Shown: positions 15,901 to 25,360, numbered from the stretch's first letter. The stretch is 39,171 bases of DNA from Anaerocolumna aminovalerica (GCF_900115365.1 NZ_FOWD01000037.1:1-39171), one strand, 5' to 3'. Translations and numbers: made by a program. Notes: a model not told the origin generated them from the letters alone.

Positions 15901-15959
15901 TTATGAATAACCTACAAGAAACTATCTTCCCCCATTAAAAAATTACAGGAGGTGCGGGC

Positions 15960-16502
15960 ATGTCACGTATAGGAAGAATGCCTATCGCTATACCAGCTGG
16001 TGTAACTGTTGATATAGCAGAAAATAATAAAGTGACTGTAAAAGGTCCAAAAGGAACACTTGAAAGAGTATTACCTTCAGAAATGAATATTAAATTAGAA
16101 GGTTCAGAAGTTGTTGTAACAAGACCTAATGAATTAAAGAAAATGAAATCTTTACATGGTCTAACAAGAACATTAATCGCTAATATGGTAACCGGTGTAA
16201 CTGCTGGTTATGAAAAAGTGCTTGAAATCAACGGTGTTGGTTATAGAGCAGCAAAAGCAGGTAAAGAATTAACATTAACACTTGGATATTCACATCCAGT
16301 AGTTATGACTGATCCTGAAGGTGTTGAGTCTATATTAGATGGACAAAATAAAATCACAATAAAAGGTATTGATAAAGAAAAAGTTGGCCAATACGCTGCT
16401 GAAATCAGAGATAAGAGAAGACCTGAACCATACAAGGGCAAAGGTATTAAATATGCTGACGAAGTTATTAGACGTAAAGTTGGTAAGACTGGTAAGAAAT
16501 AA
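15960..16502 (+). CDS. rplF: 50S ribosomal protein L6
   Basis: The 180-residue protein begins [19 protein letters not shown] and ends with the L6 signature [20 protein letters not shown] (about 150-169). L6 sits near the factor-binding site. AGGAGG lies 8 nt upstream. Because a repeat block with strong hairpins precedes it, its expression may be partly uncoupled from rpsH. Confidence 0.98.
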   Translation: MSRIGRMPIAIPAGVTVDIAENNKVTVKGPKGTLERVLPSEMNIKLEGSEVVVTRPNELKKMKSLHGLTRTLIANMVTGVTAGYEKVLEINGVGYRAAKAGKELTLTLGYSHPVVMTDPEGVESILDGQNKITIKGIDKEKVGQYAAEIRDKRRPEPYKGKGIKYADEVIRRKVGKTGKK

Positions 16503-16520
16503 TAGGAGGTGTGAAAACAA

Positions 16521-16889
16521 ATGGTTAGTAAAGAATCAAGATCTAAAGTTCGTTTAAATAAACATAGAAAATTACGTAATCGTTTCTCCGGTACTCCTGA
16601 AAGACCACGTTTAGCTGTGTTTAGAAGTAATAATCATATGTACGCTCAAATTATTGACGATACAGTTGGTAATACTTTAGTGTCAGCTTCTACTCTTCAA
16701 AAGGATGTTAAGGCTGAAATTGAAAAGACAAACGATGTAGCTGCAGCAGCATATTTAGGAACTGTTATTGCTAAGAAAGCATTGGAAAAAGGTATTACAA
16801 CTGTTGTCTTTGATAGAGGCGGATTTATATATCAAGGAAAGGTAAAAGCATTAGCAGAAGCAGCAAGAGAAGCTGGTCTGGAATTCTAA
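16521..16889 (+). CDS. rplR: 50S ribosomal protein L18
   Basis: The 122-residue protein starts with a basic N-terminus ([20 protein letters not shown]), then the conserved [22 protein letters not shown] core and [20 protein letters not shown] near the end. L18 binds 5S rRNA together with L5. AGGAGGTG precedes the ATG; it is 18 bp after rplF. Confidence 0.98.
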   Translation: MVSKESRSKVRLNKHRKLRNRFSGTPERPRLAVFRSNNHMYAQIIDDTVGNTLVSASTLQKDVKAEIEKTNDVAAAAYLGTVIAKKALEKGITTVVFDRGGFIYQGKVKALAEAAREAGLEF

Positions 16890-16905
16890 GCAAGGAGGAA
16901 AACAC

Positions 16906-17415
16906 ATGAAACGTACAATCGTTGATGCTAGTCAATTAGAATTAGAAGATAAAGTAGTATCAATTAAACGTGTAACTAAAGTAGTTAAAGGTGGACGTAA
17001 TTTCAGATTTACAGCTTTAGTTGTTGTTGGTGACAAGAACGGACACGTTGGTGCAGGTTTAGGAAAAGCTGCAGAAATTCCGGAAGCAATTCGTAAAGGA
17101 AAAGAAGATGCAATTAAGAAATTAATCAGCTTACCTATAGATGAAAATGGCAGTGTACCACATGACTTTATCGGTAAATTCGGCAGTGCTACAGTATTAT
17201 TAAAGCGTTCCCCTGAAGGTACTGGTGTTATCGCAGGAGGTCCGGCTCGTAACGTACTTGAGCTTGCAGGTTTTAAGAATATCCGTACAAAGTCACTTGG
17301 CTCAAACAATAAGCAAAATGTTGTTCTTGCAACTATTGAAGGCTTAAGTCAACTTAAGACTCCTGAGGAAGTAGCTAAGTTACGCGGTATTTCTGTTGAA
17401 GATATGTTAGGTTAG
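16906..17415 (+). CDS. rpsE: 30S ribosomal protein S5
   Basis: The 169-residue protein has the double-stranded RNA-binding N-terminal domain ([20 protein letters not shown], about 17-36) and the C-terminal [20 protein letters not shown] segment. S5 helps accuracy and mRNA helicase activity with S3 and S4; the spectinomycin-loop region around KVVKGGR looks wild type. AAGGAGG is upstream. Confidence 0.98.
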   Translation: MKRTIVDASQLELEDKVVSIKRVTKVVKGGRNFRFTALVVVGDKNGHVGAGLGKAAEIPEAIRKGKEDAIKKLISLPIDENGSVPHDFIGKFGSATVLLKRSPEGTGVIAGGPARNVLELAGFKNIRTKSLGSNNKQNVVLATIEGLSQLKTPEEVAKLRGISVEDMLG

Positions 17416-17427
17416 GAGGGGCTCAAG

Positions 17428-17610
17428 ATGGCAGAAAAATTAAAAATAACTTTAGTAAAATCTACAATTGGCTCAATCCCAAAGCATAAAAAGACAGTAG
17501 AAGCATTAGGACTTCGTAAATTACACAAATCTGTTGAGATGCCAGACAATGCTGCAGTAAGAGGCATGGTTGACCAAGTAAGACATTTAGTAAAGGTTGA
17601 AGAAATATAA
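17428..17610 (+). CDS. rpmD: 50S ribosomal protein L30
   Basis: The 60-residue protein is typical in length, with [20 protein letters not shown] and [20 protein letters not shown]. The 12-bp gap after rpsE holds GGAGGGG. L30 is a small late-assembling protein found in most but not all bacteria. Confidence 0.97.
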   Translation: MAEKLKITLVKSTIGSIPKHKKTVEALGLRKLHKSVEMPDNAAVRGMVDQVRHLVKVEEI

Positions 17611-17637
17611 TTACAAAGAAGTAAGGAGGTGTAATCT

Positions 17638-18078
17638 ATGAATTTATCAGAATTAAGACCAGCTGACGGTGCAAAACAAAGTGCAAACTTTAGAAGAGGC
17701 CGTGGACATGGTTCAGGAAATGGTAAAACTGCAGGTAAAGGACACAAAGGACAAAAGGCACGTTCCGGAGCACCTAGAGTTGGTTTTGAAGGTGGTCAAA
17801 CTCCTTTTATTCGTACTCTACCTAAAAGAGGATTTACAAACAGAAATACAAAAGAAATCGTTTCTATTAACGTTGATAGACTAAATATATTTGAAGACGG
17901 TTCTGAAGTTACAGTTGCAACATTAATCGAGGCAGGTGTTATCAAGAACCCAAGAGATGGTGTTAAGATCCTAGGAAATGGAGAACTAACTAAGAAACTT
18001 GATGTCAAGGTAAATGCTTTCAGTGCCGGCGCAGCAGAAAAGATTCAAGCTCTTGGTGGAAATGCTGAGGTGATTTAG
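17638..18078 (+). CDS. rplO: 50S ribosomal protein L15
   Basis: The 146-residue protein begins [20 protein letters not shown], followed by the glycine- and basic-rich stretch [20 protein letters not shown] typical of L15 that threads into 23S rRNA. The strong AAGGAGGTG site is upstream. It ends 3 bp before secY, giving coupled translation into the membrane-protein gene. Confidence 0.98.
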   Translation: MNLSELRPADGAKQSANFRRGRGHGSGNGKTAGKGHKGQKARSGAPRVGFEGGQTPFIRTLPKRGFTNRNTKEIVSINVDRLNIFEDGSEVTVATLIEAGVIKNPRDGVKILGNGELTKKLDVKVNAFSAGAAEKIQALGGNAEVI

Positions 18079-18081
18079 GAT

Positions 18082-19410
18082 ATGTTTAAAACGTTCCGAA
18101 ATGCTTTAAAAATTAAGGATATAAGACGTAAGTTATTATACACTTTTGTAGCACTGATAATAATAAGATTAGGTTCCATACTTCCTGTACCAGGTATCAA
18201 TAGAGCTTACTTTGAGTTTTGGGTTGGATCCCAGACTGCGTTAGGGTTCTTTGATACCCTAACAGGCGGTTCTTTTACCCAGATGTCTATCTTTGCACTT
18301 AGTATTACGCCATATATTACTTCTTCCATCATTATGCAGCTATTAACCATAGCAATTCCTAAATTGGAAGAGATGCAAAAAGAAGGCGAAGACGGCAAGA
18401 AAAAGATCCAGGAATATACACGTTATGTAACTGTTGGATTAGCAGTAATCGAATCATTTGCAATGGCTATCGGCTTTGGTAGCTCAGGCTTATTAGAAGG
18501 CGGTGGAACCTTTGCAAATGTTGCTGTTATTGTTGCTTCTTTCTCAGCTGGTTCTGCATTCTTAATGTGGTTAGGTGAAAGAATTACAGAAAAAGGTGTT
18601 GGTAACGGTATTTCAATTATCTTGTTAATTAATATTGTTGCAGGAATGCCAAGAGATTTTGTGAACTTATATAAACAATTTATCGCAGGTGCACCTACTG
18701 TAGTAAATGCTATTATTGCTGCTGTAATAATTGTTGCAGTAATCGTAGCCATGGTATTATTCATTATTGTATTACAAGATGCAGAAAGAAAAATACCAGT
18801 ACAGTACGCTAAAAAAGTACAAGGCAGAAAAATGATTGGAGGACAATCCTCTCATATTCCTTTAAAGGTAAATACTGCCGGTGTTATACCAGTAATTTTT
18901 GCTAGTTCTTTTATGCAGTTTCCTATTGTTGTAGCTTCTTTCTTTGGCGTTGAGCCAGCAAGAGCCCACGTATTGCCTAAGATCTTATATTTATTGAATC
19001 AATCAAAATGGTTCAATATCTCAAGCTGGGGCGAGTTTAAATATACGCTGGGAGCATTAATTTATATCGCATTATTAGTATTCTTTGCTTATTTTTATAC
19101 TTCCATTACTTTCAATCCAATTGAAATAGCGAATAATATGAAAAAGCAGGGTGGTTTTATACCTGGTATTCGTCCGGGAAAACCAACTACAGAATACTTA
19201 ACCAAAGTACTGAATAATATCATATTTATCGGTGCTGTTGGACTTACCATTGTAGCTATTGTACCTCTTATTTTCTTGGGTGCTTTTGGCGCATACGTTA
19301 CATTTGGCGGAACATCTCTGATCATTGTTGTTGGTGTTGTTCTTGAGACAATGAAACAAATTGAATCACAGATGTTAGTACGTCATTACAAAGGATTTCT
19401 TAACGATTAG
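18082..19410 (+). CDS. secY: Protein translocase subunit SecY
   Basis: The 442-residue membrane protein has ten predicted transmembrane helices. Signature 1 is seen at about 70-90 (SIFALSITPYITSSIIMQLL), and a pore-lining region and cytoplasmic loops RKIPVQYAKK and IRPGKPTTEYL also match SecY. SecY forms the conducting channel of the SecYEG translocon. The start is 3 bp after rplO with a ribosome site (GAGGTGATTTAGG) inside the rplO end. A GC-rich hairpin follows 27 bp after its stop. Confidence 0.98.
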   Translation: MFKTFRNALKIKDIRRKLLYTFVALIIIRLGSILPVPGINRAYFEFWVGSQTALGFFDTLTGGSFTQMSIFALSITPYITSSIIMQLLTIAIPKLEEMQKEGEDGKKKIQEYTRYVTVGLAVIESFAMAIGFGSSGLLEGGGTFANVAVIVASFSAGSAFLMWLGERITEKGVGNGISIILLINIVAGMPRDFVNLYKQFIAGAPTVVNAIIAAVIIVAVIVAMVLFIIVLQDAERKIPVQYAKKVQGRKMIGGQSSHIPLKVNTAGVIPVIFASSFMQFPIVVASFFGVEPARAHVLPKILYLLNQSKWFNISSWGEFKYTLGALIYIALLVFFAYFYTSITFNPIEIANNMKKQGGFIPGIRPGKPTTEYLTKVLNNIIFIGAVGLTIVAIVPLIFLGAFGAYVTFGGTSLIIVVGVVLETMKQIESQMLVRHYKGFLND

Positions 19411-19437
19411 TAAACATAGAGTAAATTAGAATGTGAA

Positions 19438-19457
19438 GGCGGGGCTTCTGCCCCGCC
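19438..19457 (+). other. GC-rich hairpin between secY and adk
   Basis: GGCGGGG/CCCCGCC (7 bp, CTTCTG loop) is a very stable stem in an AT-rich genome. Only an interrupted T-rich stretch follows (ATTTGCAGATTTT), so it is a weak terminator at best. It may lower transcription or set mRNA stability between the spc genes and adk-map-infA. Confidence 0.6.
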
Positions 19458-19514
19458 ATTTGCAGATTTTACATTTTTAGATGTTTTAGATGATAAATGT
19501 GGGAGGAAATCGGT

Positions 19515-20159
19515 ATGAAGATTATTATGCTAGGAGCTCCGGGAGCAGGAAAAGGAACACAAGCTAAAAAAATTGCAGCTAAATATAAAATTCCGCATAT
19601 TTCAACCGGCGATATATTTAGAGCAAACATTAAAAATGGTACAGAGTTAGGAAACAAAGCAAAAACATTTATGGATCAGGGGTTACTGGTTCCTGATGAA
19701 TTAGTTGTAGATTTAGTAGTAGACCGTGTAGGCCAGGAGGATTGCAAAAACGGATACGTATTAGACGGTTTTCCAAGAACAATTCCTCAGGCAGAAGCAT
19801 TAGATTCAGCACTAATGAATATGAACCAAAAAATAGACTATGCTATTAATATAGAAATACCAGATCAAAATATTGTAGATAGAATGTCCGGGCGTAGAGC
19901 ATGTTTAACATGCGGAGCTACGTATCATATCGTTAATATACCTACAAAGATAGAAGGCATCTGCGATGTCTGCGGCGGAAACACTGTTTTACGTGATGAT
20001 GATAAGCCGGAAACCGTAATAAAACGTTTGCGTGTTTACCATGAACAAACACAACCATTAATTGAATACTACATAGACCAAGGTGTATTGGTTGAAGTTG
20101 ATGGCACAATGGAAATGACTGACGTATTTTCAGCTATTGAAAAGATACTGGAAAACTAG
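19515..20159 (+). CDS. adk: Adenylate kinase (zinc-binding)
   Basis: The 214-residue enzyme interconverts 2 ADP with ATP plus AMP. The P-loop GAPGAGKGT is at 7-15, the FPRT motif near 86-89, and the LID domain has four zinc ligands (C130-x2-C133, C150-x2-C153), the Gram-positive form. The ATG at 19515 is chosen because GGGAGG lies 8 nt upstream; an in-frame ATG at 19497 precedes that ribosome site. It sits between secY and map as in many Firmicutes. Confidence 0.97.
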   Translation: MKIIMLGAPGAGKGTQAKKIAAKYKIPHISTGDIFRANIKNGTELGNKAKTFMDQGLLVPDELVVDLVVDRVGQEDCKNGYVLDGFPRTIPQAEALDSALMNMNQKIDYAINIEIPDQNIVDRMSGRRACLTCGATYHIVNIPTKIEGICDVCGGNTVLRDDDKPETVIKRLRVYHEQTQPLIEYYIDQGVLVEVDGTMEMTDVFSAIEKILEN

Positions 20160-20185
20160 TATGGTTTATCGCAAGGGAGAACAAA

Positions 20186-20941
20186 ATGGCAGTAACAATT
20201 AAATCAGAAAGAGAAATAGAATTAATGCGTGAAGCAGGGCGTATCCTAGCCACTGTTCACGAAGAACTGAAAAATATTATACAACCAGGAATATCTACAT
20301 TAGACATTGATAAAAAGGCAGATGAATTAATACGAAGTTATGATTGCATTCCGTCCTTCTTAAACTACAACGGTTTTCCTGCCTCTGTTTGTGTATCCAT
20401 AAATGAGCAGGTGGTGCATGGAATCCCCAATAAGAAAACCTTCTTAAAAGAAGGTGACATTGTCAGTCTGGATGCCGGAGTTATTTACAAAGGTTATCAA
20501 TCAGATGCAGCAAGAACCTGGGCAGTTGGGGAAGTTAGTGAAGAAGCTAAGAAATTGATTAAAGTAACTCAGGAAAGCTTTTATGAAGGTATTAAATTTG
20601 CAAAAGCTGGCAATCATCTACATGAGATTTCCGCTGCCATACAAGATTATGTTGAATCTTTCGGATTTTCAGTTGTTAGAGATTTAGTAGGACATGGAAT
20701 TGGTACCGAGATGCACGAAGAACCTCAGATTCCGAATTTTAGACAGAAAAGAAGAGGTATCAAACTGGAACCTGGAATGACCTTAGCAATCGAACCTATG
20801 GTTAATGCAGGCCGTTATGATGTATATTGGGAAGATGATGATTGGACTGTTGTTACTGATGATGGCTCTTTATCTGCGCATTATGAAAATACTATCCTTA
20901 TTACGGATGGAGAACCGGAAATATTATCGATTCTAAAGTAA
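20186..20941 (+). CDS. map: Methionine aminopeptidase type I
   Basis: The 251-residue enzyme removes the initiator methionine from nascent proteins. The five dimetal ligands are visible: D96 (SLDAG), D107 (QSDAAR), H170 (GHGIG), E203 (IEPM) and E234 (HYENT). H78 and H177 are also conserved. There is no SH3-binding or zinc-finger extension, so this is the short bacterial form. AAGGGAG precedes the ATG, 26 bp after adk. Confidence 0.97.
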   Translation: MAVTIKSEREIELMREAGRILATVHEELKNIIQPGISTLDIDKKADELIRSYDCIPSFLNYNGFPASVCVSINEQVVHGIPNKKTFLKEGDIVSLDAGVIYKGYQSDAARTWAVGEVSEEAKKLIKVTQESFYEGIKFAKAGNHLHEISAAIQDYVESFGFSVVRDLVGHGIGTEMHEEPQIPNFRQKRRGIKLEPGMTLAIEPMVNAGRYDVYWEDDDWTVVTDDGSLSAHYENTILITDGEPEILSILK

Positions 20942-20979
20942 TAAAAAAATGATTTTGTTTCGGTAGAATGGAGATTTTT

Positions 20980-21252
20980 ATGATAGAGTATGAAGTTGGC
21001 GAAATAGTAATATCAAAGGCCGGCCATGATAAAGGTGAACACTTTGTCATAGTAAAATCAGATTCTGAATATGTATACTTAGTAGATGGCGTATTTCGAA
21101 CAGTTGACAGACCAAAGAAGAAAAACAAAAAGCATGTTCAGCTTGTTCATTTTAAAGACAGTAATTTAATAAAAAAATATGTCAATAATGAAAAGATAAC
21201 CAATGAAGAAATAAAAAGAGCAATAAAACTTTTTAAAGACCTAAAATCCTAA
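20980..21252 (+). CDS. KOW-domain RNA-binding protein (L14e-like, clostridial)
   Basis: The 90-residue protein has an N-terminal KOW-like beta domain ([20 protein letters not shown], about 3-22, then [20 protein letters not shown]) and a basic helical tail. Such small proteins between map and infA are characteristic of clostridia and resemble archaeal/eukaryotic L14e. They are thought to bind RNA, but no precise role is established. The ATG at 20980 is preferred, with GGAG 6-7 nt upstream; an in-frame ATG at 20968 lacks a ribosome site. Its place among translation genes suggests a ribosome-associated function. Confidence 0.85.
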   Translation: MIEYEVGEIVISKAGHDKGEHFVIVKSDSEYVYLVDGVFRTVDRPKKKNKKHVQLVHFKDSNLIKKYVNNEKITNEEIKRAIKLFKDLKS

Positions 21253-21269
21253 ATCATGGAGGTGACAAT

Positions 21270-21488
21270 ATGTCAAAATCAGATGTTGTAGAAATTGAAG
21301 GAACTGTAGTTGAAAAATTACCAAATGCTATGTTTCAAGTGGAATTAGAGAACGGACATAGAGTTTTAGCACATATAAGTGGAAAACTTCGTATGAACTT
21401 CATCAAAATTGTACCAGGCGATAAAGTTACCTTAGAATTATCTCCATATGATTTAACAAAAGGAAGAATTATCTGGCGTGATAAATAA
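21270..21488 (+). CDS. infA: Translation initiation factor IF-1
   Basis: This 72-residue OB-fold protein has [20 protein letters not shown] and [16 protein letters not shown]-type core segments (here [16 protein letters not shown]). IF-1 blocks the A site during initiation. GGAGGTG lies upstream. After it comes a 180-bp gap that holds a 9-bp hairpin (21492-21515, GCTGCAAAG/CTTTGTAGC, no T-run) and an internal promoter for rpmJ. Confidence 0.98.
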   Translation: MSKSDVVEIEGTVVEKLPNAMFQVELENGHRVLAHISGKLRMNFIKIVPGDKVTLELSPYDLTKGRIIWRDK

Positions 21489-21605
21489 CAGGCTGCAAAG
21501 ATTATACTTTGTAGCATCTGACAGCAACAAGGGTACCGTCATAATAAATAAGACAATTGGCTTAAAAGTGTTTTATTTATTTCATATAAAAATATTAGTT
21601 TTTAC

Positions 21606-21634
21606 TTGATTTTCAGCAAGTACAATGTTATAAT
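21606..21634 (+). promoter_or_regulatory. Internal promoter upstream of rpmJ
   Basis: TTGATT (21606-21611) and TATAAT (21629-21634) are exactly 17 bp apart, a strong sigma-A-like promoter. It lies between infA and rpmJ and could drive rpmJ and the alpha-operon genes independently of the S10 promoter. Confidence 0.75.
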
Positions 21635-21669
21635 GTAAGACGGACTTTTTTTGAAAGGAGTGAATTACT

Positions 21670-21783
21670 GTGAAAGTAAGGTCATCAGTAAAACCAATTT
21701 GCGAAAAGTGCAAGATTATTAAAAGAAAGGGAAGTATCAGAGTAATCTGTGAAAATCCTAGACACAAACAAAGACAAGGCTAA
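21670..21783 (+). CDS. rpmJ: 50S ribosomal protein L36 (zinc-ribbon form)
   Basis: The 37-residue protein begins [20 protein letters not shown] and ends NPRHKQRQG. It has the zinc ligands C11, C14, C27 and H32 of the C-plus type of L36. The start codon is GTG with AAAGGAG 9-10 nt upstream. L36 is the smallest large-subunit protein and stabilises 23S rRNA near L16. The position between infA and rpsM is standard. Confidence 0.97.
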   Translation: MKVRSSVKPICEKCKIIKRKGSIRVICENPRHKQRQG

Positions 21784-22190
21784 TATTCAATAAAAGCTGG
21801 CTGTTCCTACAGCGGTTTTATTGTTTTATATATAGTAGTTCTTGCTTTCTGTGTTACAATCTGCATTTGGCAATTGTGATATTGTGAACAATTTTCAATA
21901 CTCTGTATTGAACCCTATTGTTCCTGGAGCATAATTTAATACGGAACTATTGATTATTGTTTTGAACATCATGTCATTATCATGATGTTCAGCAAGTAAA
22001 CATAGGGTTTTTGCTTGTCACAATTTAAAGCGGCTGCGCAATGAAACACTTGGAAGTGTTGGCATTGCAAAAGTTATTTTTAAAATGTTTAATGAAAAAA
22101 TATCAATCAAAGTGAGTGTGGACATAAGAGGTATGCATTTCACCGTATACAACAGTATATGATACTTATTATATTCACCCAAATAATTAA
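21784..22190 (+). ncRNA. Hairpin-rich leader upstream of rpsM (alpha operon)
   Basis: This gap of about 425 bp contains a series of stems. AATAAAAGCTG/CAGC..TTTTATT is near 21787-21822, terminator-like with a T-rich tail. TTCAATA/TATTGAA is at about 21893-21912. GTTCC/GGAAC is at about 21919-21946. A perfect 10-bp stem GAACATCATG/CATGATGTTC lies at 21964-21990. A two-part stem GCAATG..ACACTT/AAGTGT..CATTGC lies at 22038-22068. No gene is seen. It may be an autoregulatory leader (S4 or S13 are the usual suspects for this operon), but no known class is recognised. Confidence 0.5.
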
Positions 22191-22208
22191 CGGAGGTGTA
22201 TTACGCAC

Positions 22209-22577
22209 ATGGCTCGTATTAGTGGTGTAGATTTACCAAGAGAGAAACGTGTAGAAATCGGTCTTACTTATATTTTCGGTATCGGAAGAGTAAGCGCTAA
22301 TCGTATTCTTGCAGAGGCAAATGTTAATCCGGACACTCGTGTTAGAGATTTAACTGACGAAGAAGTGGGAAGAATTCGTGATGTTATTGATGCATCACAA
22401 CAGGTTGAAGGTGATTTACGTAGAGAAATCGCACTTAATATTAAGAGACTTCAAGAGATCGGATGCTATAGAGGAATCCGTCATAGAAAAGGCCTTCCAG
22501 TTCGTGGTCAAAAGACTAAAACTAATGCTAGAACTAGAAAAGGTCCTAAGCGTACAGTTGCAAACAAGAAGAAATAA
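22209..22577 (+). CDS. rpsM: 30S ribosomal protein S13
   Basis: The 122-residue protein starts [20 protein letters not shown] and ends in the basic tail [20 protein letters not shown] that contacts P-site tRNA. S13 forms bridges to the large subunit. GGAGGTG precedes the ATG. It opens the alpha operon, rpsM-rpsK-rpsD-rpoA-rplQ. Confidence 0.98.
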   Translation: MARISGVDLPREKRVEIGLTYIFGIGRVSANRILAEANVNPDTRVRDLTDEEVGRIRDVIDASQQVEGDLRREIALNIKRLQEIGCYRGIRHRKGLPVRGQKTKTNARTRKGPKRTVANKKK

Positions 22578-22609
22578 TGTAATAAAAATCCAATAGGAGG
22601 GTTTGTTAA

Positions 22610-23011
22610 ATGGCTAAAAAGTTAGCAACAGCAAAAAAAGTGACCAAGAAACGTGTTAAGAAAAACGTCGATCGTGGACAGGCACATATTCAGTCATCTT
22701 TTAATAATACAATTGTTACTCTTACAGATGCAGAAGGCAATGCTCTTTCATGGGCTAGCGCTGGTGGTTTAGGTTTTAGAGGTTCTAGAAAATCAACTCC
22801 TTATGCAGCACAAATGGCAGCAGAAACAGCAGCTAAAGCAGCATTAGTTCACGGTTTAAAATCTGTTGATGTTATGGTTAAAGGTCCTGGTTCAGGTAGA
22901 GAAGCTGCAATTCGTGCACTTCAAGCTTGTGGTATTGAAGTAACAAGTATCAAGGATGTTACTCCAGTTCCACATAACGGATGTAGACCACCAAAACGCA
23001 GAAGAGTCTAA
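22610..23011 (+). CDS. rpsK: 30S ribosomal protein S11
   Basis: The 133-residue protein has [20 protein letters not shown] and the C-terminal [20 protein letters not shown] signature. S11 lines the mRNA exit region of the platform. AGGAGGG lies upstream. The N-terminus has the extra Lys-rich stretch ([20 protein letters not shown]) common in clostridia. Confidence 0.98.
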   Translation: MAKKLATAKKVTKKRVKKNVDRGQAHIQSSFNNTIVTLTDAEGNALSWASAGGLGFRGSRKSTPYAAQMAAETAAKAALVHGLKSVDVMVKGPGSGREAAIRALQACGIEVTSIKDVTPVPHNGCRPPKRRRV

Positions 23012-23028
23012 TAGGAGGTAAGTAAACG

Positions 23029-23625
23029 ATGGCAAGAGACATGGGTCCTGTATTAAAAAAATGTAGAACACTTGGTCTAGAACCTGCATATTTAGGTATA
23101 GACAAGAAATCTAATAGAACATCATCCAGAGCTGGTAAAAAAATCAGCGAATACGGATTACAGTTAAGAGAAAAGCAAAAAGCTAAATTTATATATGGTG
23201 TTCTGGAAAAACCTTTCAGAAACAATTTTGATAAAGCTAAAAAAATGAAATACGGTACAACTGGTGAAAACTTAATGATTCTTCTTGAACTCAGACTGGA
23301 TAACGTAGTTTTCCGTTTAGGTTTCGGCAGAACAAGAGCAGAAGCTAGACAGATCGTAGATCACAAGCATGTACTTGTTAATGGAAGATGCATCAACATT
23401 CCATCTTATCAGGTAAAAGCTGGTGATGTTATTGAAATTAAAGAAAAATTCAAGAGTGCACAAAGATATAAAGATGTATTAGAAGTAACAGCTGGCAGAT
23501 TAGTACCAGCATGGCTTGAAGTAGATCATGAAGCTCTTTCCGGTAAGGTAAAAGAGATTCCTTCAAGAGACCAAATTGATGTTCCGGTAGATGAAATGCT
23601 TATCGTCGAGTTGTATTCTAAGTAA
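23029..23625 (+). CDS. rpsD: 30S ribosomal protein S4
   Basis: The 198-residue protein has an S4 RNA-binding domain at about 88-150 ([20 protein letters not shown], then [17 protein letters not shown]). S4 nucleates 30S assembly and in many bacteria represses its own operon. In B. subtilis rpsD is elsewhere; here it is inside the alpha operon as in clostridia and proteobacteria. AGGAGG precedes the ATG, 17 bp after rpsK. Confidence 0.98.
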   Translation: MARDMGPVLKKCRTLGLEPAYLGIDKKSNRTSSRAGKKISEYGLQLREKQKAKFIYGVLEKPFRNNFDKAKKMKYGTTGENLMILLELRLDNVVFRLGFGRTRAEARQIVDHKHVLVNGRCINIPSYQVKAGDVIEIKEKFKSAQRYKDVLEVTAGRLVPAWLEVDHEALSGKVKEIPSRDQIDVPVDEMLIVELYSK

Positions 23626-23666
23626 TCATTAATCGTATCATAATAACCCAAAAGGAGGGTCCTATT

Positions 23667-24626
23667 GTGTTTGATTTTGAAAAACCAAAAATTGAAATTG
23701 CAGAAATTTCTGAAGATAAAAAATTTGGACGTTTTGTAGTAGAACCTTTGGAACGAGGATACGGTACAACACTAGGCAATTCTCTAAGAAGAATTATGCT
23801 TTCATCCTTACCCGGAGCCGCTGTCAGTCAAGTTAAGATTGACGGTGTTGTTCACGAGTTCAGTGCTATTTCTGGTGTAAAAGAAGATGTAACTGAAATC
23901 ATCATGAATATTAAAAGCTTAGCTATTAAAAATTCCAATGAAACAAATGAACCTAAGACTGCATACATTGAATTCGAAGGTGAAGGAGTTGTAACAGCTG
24001 CTGATATTCAGGCTGATCCGGATATAGAGATTCTTAATCCTGAACTACCAATAGCAACACTTAATGGCGGTGCTGATAGTAAATTATATATGGAACTTAC
24101 TATTACAAAGGGTAGAGGATATATTAGTGCAGATAAAAACAAGAATGAAGATTTACCAATTGGAGTTATACCAATTGATTCCATCTACACTCCTGTAGAA
24201 CGCGTTAATATATCTGTTGAAAACACTCGTGTTGGTCAGATAACAGATTTTGATAAGCTTACACTTGATGTTTATACCAACGGAACTTTAGGACCAGATG
24301 AAGCGGTTAGTTTAGCTGCTAAAGTATTAAGCGAACATCTGAATTCTTTTATTGATTTATCCGAAAATGCAAGAACTGCAGAAATTATGATTGAAAAAGA
24401 GGATAATGAAAAAGAGAAAGTTCTTGAAATGAATATTGACGAACTTGAATTATCTGTTCGTTCCTATAATTGCTTAAAGAGAGCAGGTATAAATACGGTT
24501 GAAGAATTAACTAACAAAACTTCTGAAGATATGATGAAGGTTAGAAACCTTGGTCGTAAATCCTTGGAAGAAGTACTTGCAAAGCTAAAAGAGCTTGGTT
24601 TATCACTTGCTAGTAGTGAAGACTAA
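23667..24626 (+). CDS. rpoA: DNA-directed RNA polymerase subunit alpha
   Basis: The 319-residue protein has an N-terminal assembly domain (about 1-230, with [20 protein letters not shown] at about 31-50). A charged linker follows, then the C-terminal domain (about 250-315, [20 protein letters not shown], then [15 protein letters not shown]) that contacts UP elements and activators. The start codon is GTG with AAAGGAGGG 8-9 nt upstream. Linked to rpsM-rpsK-rpsD and rplQ as in most bacteria. Confidence 0.98.
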   Translation: MFDFEKPKIEIAEISEDKKFGRFVVEPLERGYGTTLGNSLRRIMLSSLPGAAVSQVKIDGVVHEFSAISGVKEDVTEIIMNIKSLAIKNSNETNEPKTAYIEFEGEGVVTAADIQADPDIEILNPELPIATLNGGADSKLYMELTITKGRGYISADKNKNEDLPIGVIPIDSIYTPVERVNISVENTRVGQITDFDKLTLDVYTNGTLGPDEAVSLAAKVLSEHLNSFIDLSENARTAEIMIEKEDNEKEKVLEMNIDELELSVRSYNCLKRAGINTVEELTNKTSEDMMKVRNLGRKSLEEVLAKLKELGLSLASSED

Positions 24627-24652
24627 AGACAGAGGTCAAAGGAGGGAAAGAA

Positions 24653-25189
24653 ATGGCAGGCTATAGAAAACTAGGAAGAACTTCCAGTCAGAGAAAAGCG
24701 TTGCTTAGAAATCAAGTAACGAATTTATTATATCATGGCAAAATCGTAACTACTGAAGCAAAAGCAAAAGAAATCCGCAAAATTGCTGAAGGTATGATTG
24801 CATTAGCTGTTAAAGAAAAAGATAATTATGATACTGTAACTGTAACTGCTAAGGTTGCACGTAAAGATAAAGACGGCAAAAGAGTAAAGGAAGTTGTAGA
24901 CGGTAAGAAAGTTACTGTATATGACAACGTTGAAAAAACAATTAAGAAAGACAAAGCATCCCGTCTTCATGCAAGAAGACAAATGCTTAAAACCCTTTAC
25001 ACTGTTACAGAAGTACCAGCAGAAGCTGCAGGTAAAAAGAAAAACACAAAAACTGTTGATGTAACAGATAAACTATTTGATGAAATCGCACCTAAGTATG
25101 TAAGCCGTAACGGTGGTTATACAAGAATCGTTAAGATTGGACCACGTAAAGGCGATGCTGCTATGGAAGTTTTAATCGAATTAGTGTAA
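24653..25189 (+). CDS. rplQ: 50S ribosomal protein L17, with internal insertions
   Basis: The protein begins [20 protein letters not shown] and ends EVLIELV as in normal L17, but is 178 residues against roughly 120-127 in B. subtilis and E. coli. The extra length comes mainly from a charged insertion at about 63-98 ([20 protein letters not shown] and following) and a second at about 122-139 ([14 protein letters not shown]). The rest of the fold is intact, including [23 protein letters not shown]17 lies near the tunnel exit, so the insertions should be surface loops there. AAAGGAGGG precedes the ATG; a strong terminator follows. Confidence 0.97.
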   Translation: MAGYRKLGRTSSQRKALLRNQVTNLLYHGKIVTTEAKAKEIRKIAEGMIALAVKEKDNYDTVTVTAKVARKDKDGKRVKEVVDGKKVTVYDNVEKTIKKDKASRLHARRQMLKTLYTVTEVPAEAAGKKKNTKTVDVTDKLFDEIAPKYVSRNGGYTRIVKIGPRKGDAAMEVLIELV

Positions 25190-25245
25190 ATTATATTAAA
25201 TATAAATTATATAAAAGAGTGGCGGTTACAAACTGTCATTCTGCG

Positions 25246-25295
25246 CCAAAAAGGCGAAGAACCTCACATTTGGTTGAGTTTCTTCGCCTTTTTGG
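25246..25295. terminator. Bidirectional intrinsic terminator after rplQ
   Basis: A perfect 15-bp stem (25246-25260 with 25281-25295, CCAAAAAGGCGAAGA) with T-runs on both strands closes the ribosomal operon. It may also stop lepB transcription arriving on the minus strand. Confidence 0.9.
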
Positions 25296-25360
25296 TTAGA
25301 ACTATATAAAGCAGTCACTTTTTATAATTCATTTTTATACTTGGTACTTGGATATTTATC

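Noticed and set aside
21784-21822. Confident terminator after rpmJ
   Set aside because: The stem is bulged and the T-rich tail interrupted, so I list it only as part of the rpsM leader.
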